Assembly: GCA_012523535.1 (NCBI GenBank)
Contig: JAAYII010000057.1
Coordinates: forward strand, 1-7,148
Source: Peptococcaceae bacterium
Lineage (GTDB): Bacteria > Bacillota > Desulfitobacteriia > Desulfitobacteriales > Syntrophobotulaceae
Direction: 5' to 3'
DNA length: 7,148 nucleotides
The notes under the pieces are model-generated. The model ran no database searches, was not told where the DNA came from, and was given only the letters and a program-made list of their open reading frames with translations. Positions 7,002 through 7,148 of this stretch are shown one piece after another (the first letter of the stretch is position 1; every line of letters begins with the position of its first letter). The translations under genes and the position numbers were made by a program.

Positions 7002-7148
7002 TTAATGTTTGGAAATGACCAGATAAAAGGCCGTTGATAAGCTATTTGAATTTAGAATTTCAGAAAGTATGTATTTGGTAAAATAAAAACCGAGCGTTCT
7101 GGAACTTAAAAAACCGAGCACAAAATTGGAAATTCCATTGTCAGCACC
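7002..7148 (-). other. Weak open frame entering from the right edge
   Basis: On the minus strand a frame is open from the window edge through 48 codons to TAA (7004-7002). It contains SSRTLGFYFTKYIL, hydrophobic and faintly like the N-terminal S-R-x-L-G-F segment of MurJ lipid II flippases. A real MurJ would continue for some 500 residues, so this could only be a broken or unrelated fragment. The pyrimidine-rich minus strand makes open frames likely by chance, so this is a lead and not a gene call. Confidence 0.15.
7086..7119. repeat. Short direct repeat AAAACCGAGC, two copies
   Basis: AAAACCGAGC occurs at 7086-7095 and 7110-7119, 24 bases apart. Between them is the small palindrome GTTCTGGAAC (7096-7105), and TGGAAATTCCA lies just after (7127-7137). 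On the minus strand both copies read LGF in the same open frame. The role is unknown. Confidence 0.5.

Larger units (their letters stand above)
6572..7148. other. Downstream region without a convincing gene
   Basis: These 577 bases are AT-rich (17 G+C in 6841-6900) and unlike the genes in composition. They hold an orphan Shine-Dalgarno, a direct repeat, the operon terminator and short repeats near the right end, each listed separately. No + strand frame has a ribosome binding site and start followed by a sizeable open frame. The minus strand is pyrimidine-rich, which removes stop codons and leaves long open frames of Leu, Phe, Ser and Pro that are probably not genes. No tRNA, rRNA or CRISPR structure was seen. 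Confidence 0.6.

Overview
The window holds one well-defined metabolic operon, gltBD, on the + strand. It encodes the two subunits of the bacterial, NAD(P)H-dependent glutamate synthase (GOGAT). The proteins resemble the Bacillus/Clostridia type: the GltB propeptide places its catalytic Cys at residue 22, as I recall for Bacillus subtilis GltA. Shine-Dalgarno sequences are strong, genes are moderately GC-rich (about 60-65% in 60-base samples counted), and the spacers are AT-rich with simple hairpin terminators. This suggests a Firmicute, possibly a Peptococcaceae or Desulfitobacterium-like Clostridia member. The lineage is inference only.

Layout: bases 1-42 may carry the last codons of an upstream + strand gene, followed by a hairpin terminator (43-71). 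Bases 72-316 are the gltB leader. It has candidate promoter elements (99-139), a short dyad (124-136), a small hairpin with a six-base loop (157-174) that overlaps the 5' arm of a long terminator-like hairpin (163-229), another small hairpin (272-291) and the gltB ribosome binding site. gltB runs 317-4981 and gltD follows after 15 bases (4997-6571). From 6572 to 7148 there is no convincing gene. That stretch has an orphan Shine-Dalgarno just after the gltD stop, a 21-base direct repeat, a terminator ending in seven T (6737-6782), a stretch very rich in G and poor in C, and a weak minus-strand open frame entering from the right edge.

Function: GltD oxidises NAD(P)H on FAD and passes electrons through its iron-sulfur centres to the [3Fe-4S] cluster and FMN of GltB. 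GltB splits glutamine, channels the ammonia to the synthase site and reduces 2-iminoglutarate to glutamate. With glutamine synthetase (not in the window) this forms the GS-GOGAT ammonia assimilation route.

The operon itself is ordinary. The most interesting part is the leader, which looks like a transcription attenuator and has one hairpin matching half of an ANTAR-type antitermination signal (six-base loop, A at 1 and G at 4). A second matching hairpin was not found, so this is a hypothesis. The second point of interest is an insertion of about 30 residues in GltD. I found no previously undescribed multi-gene system here.
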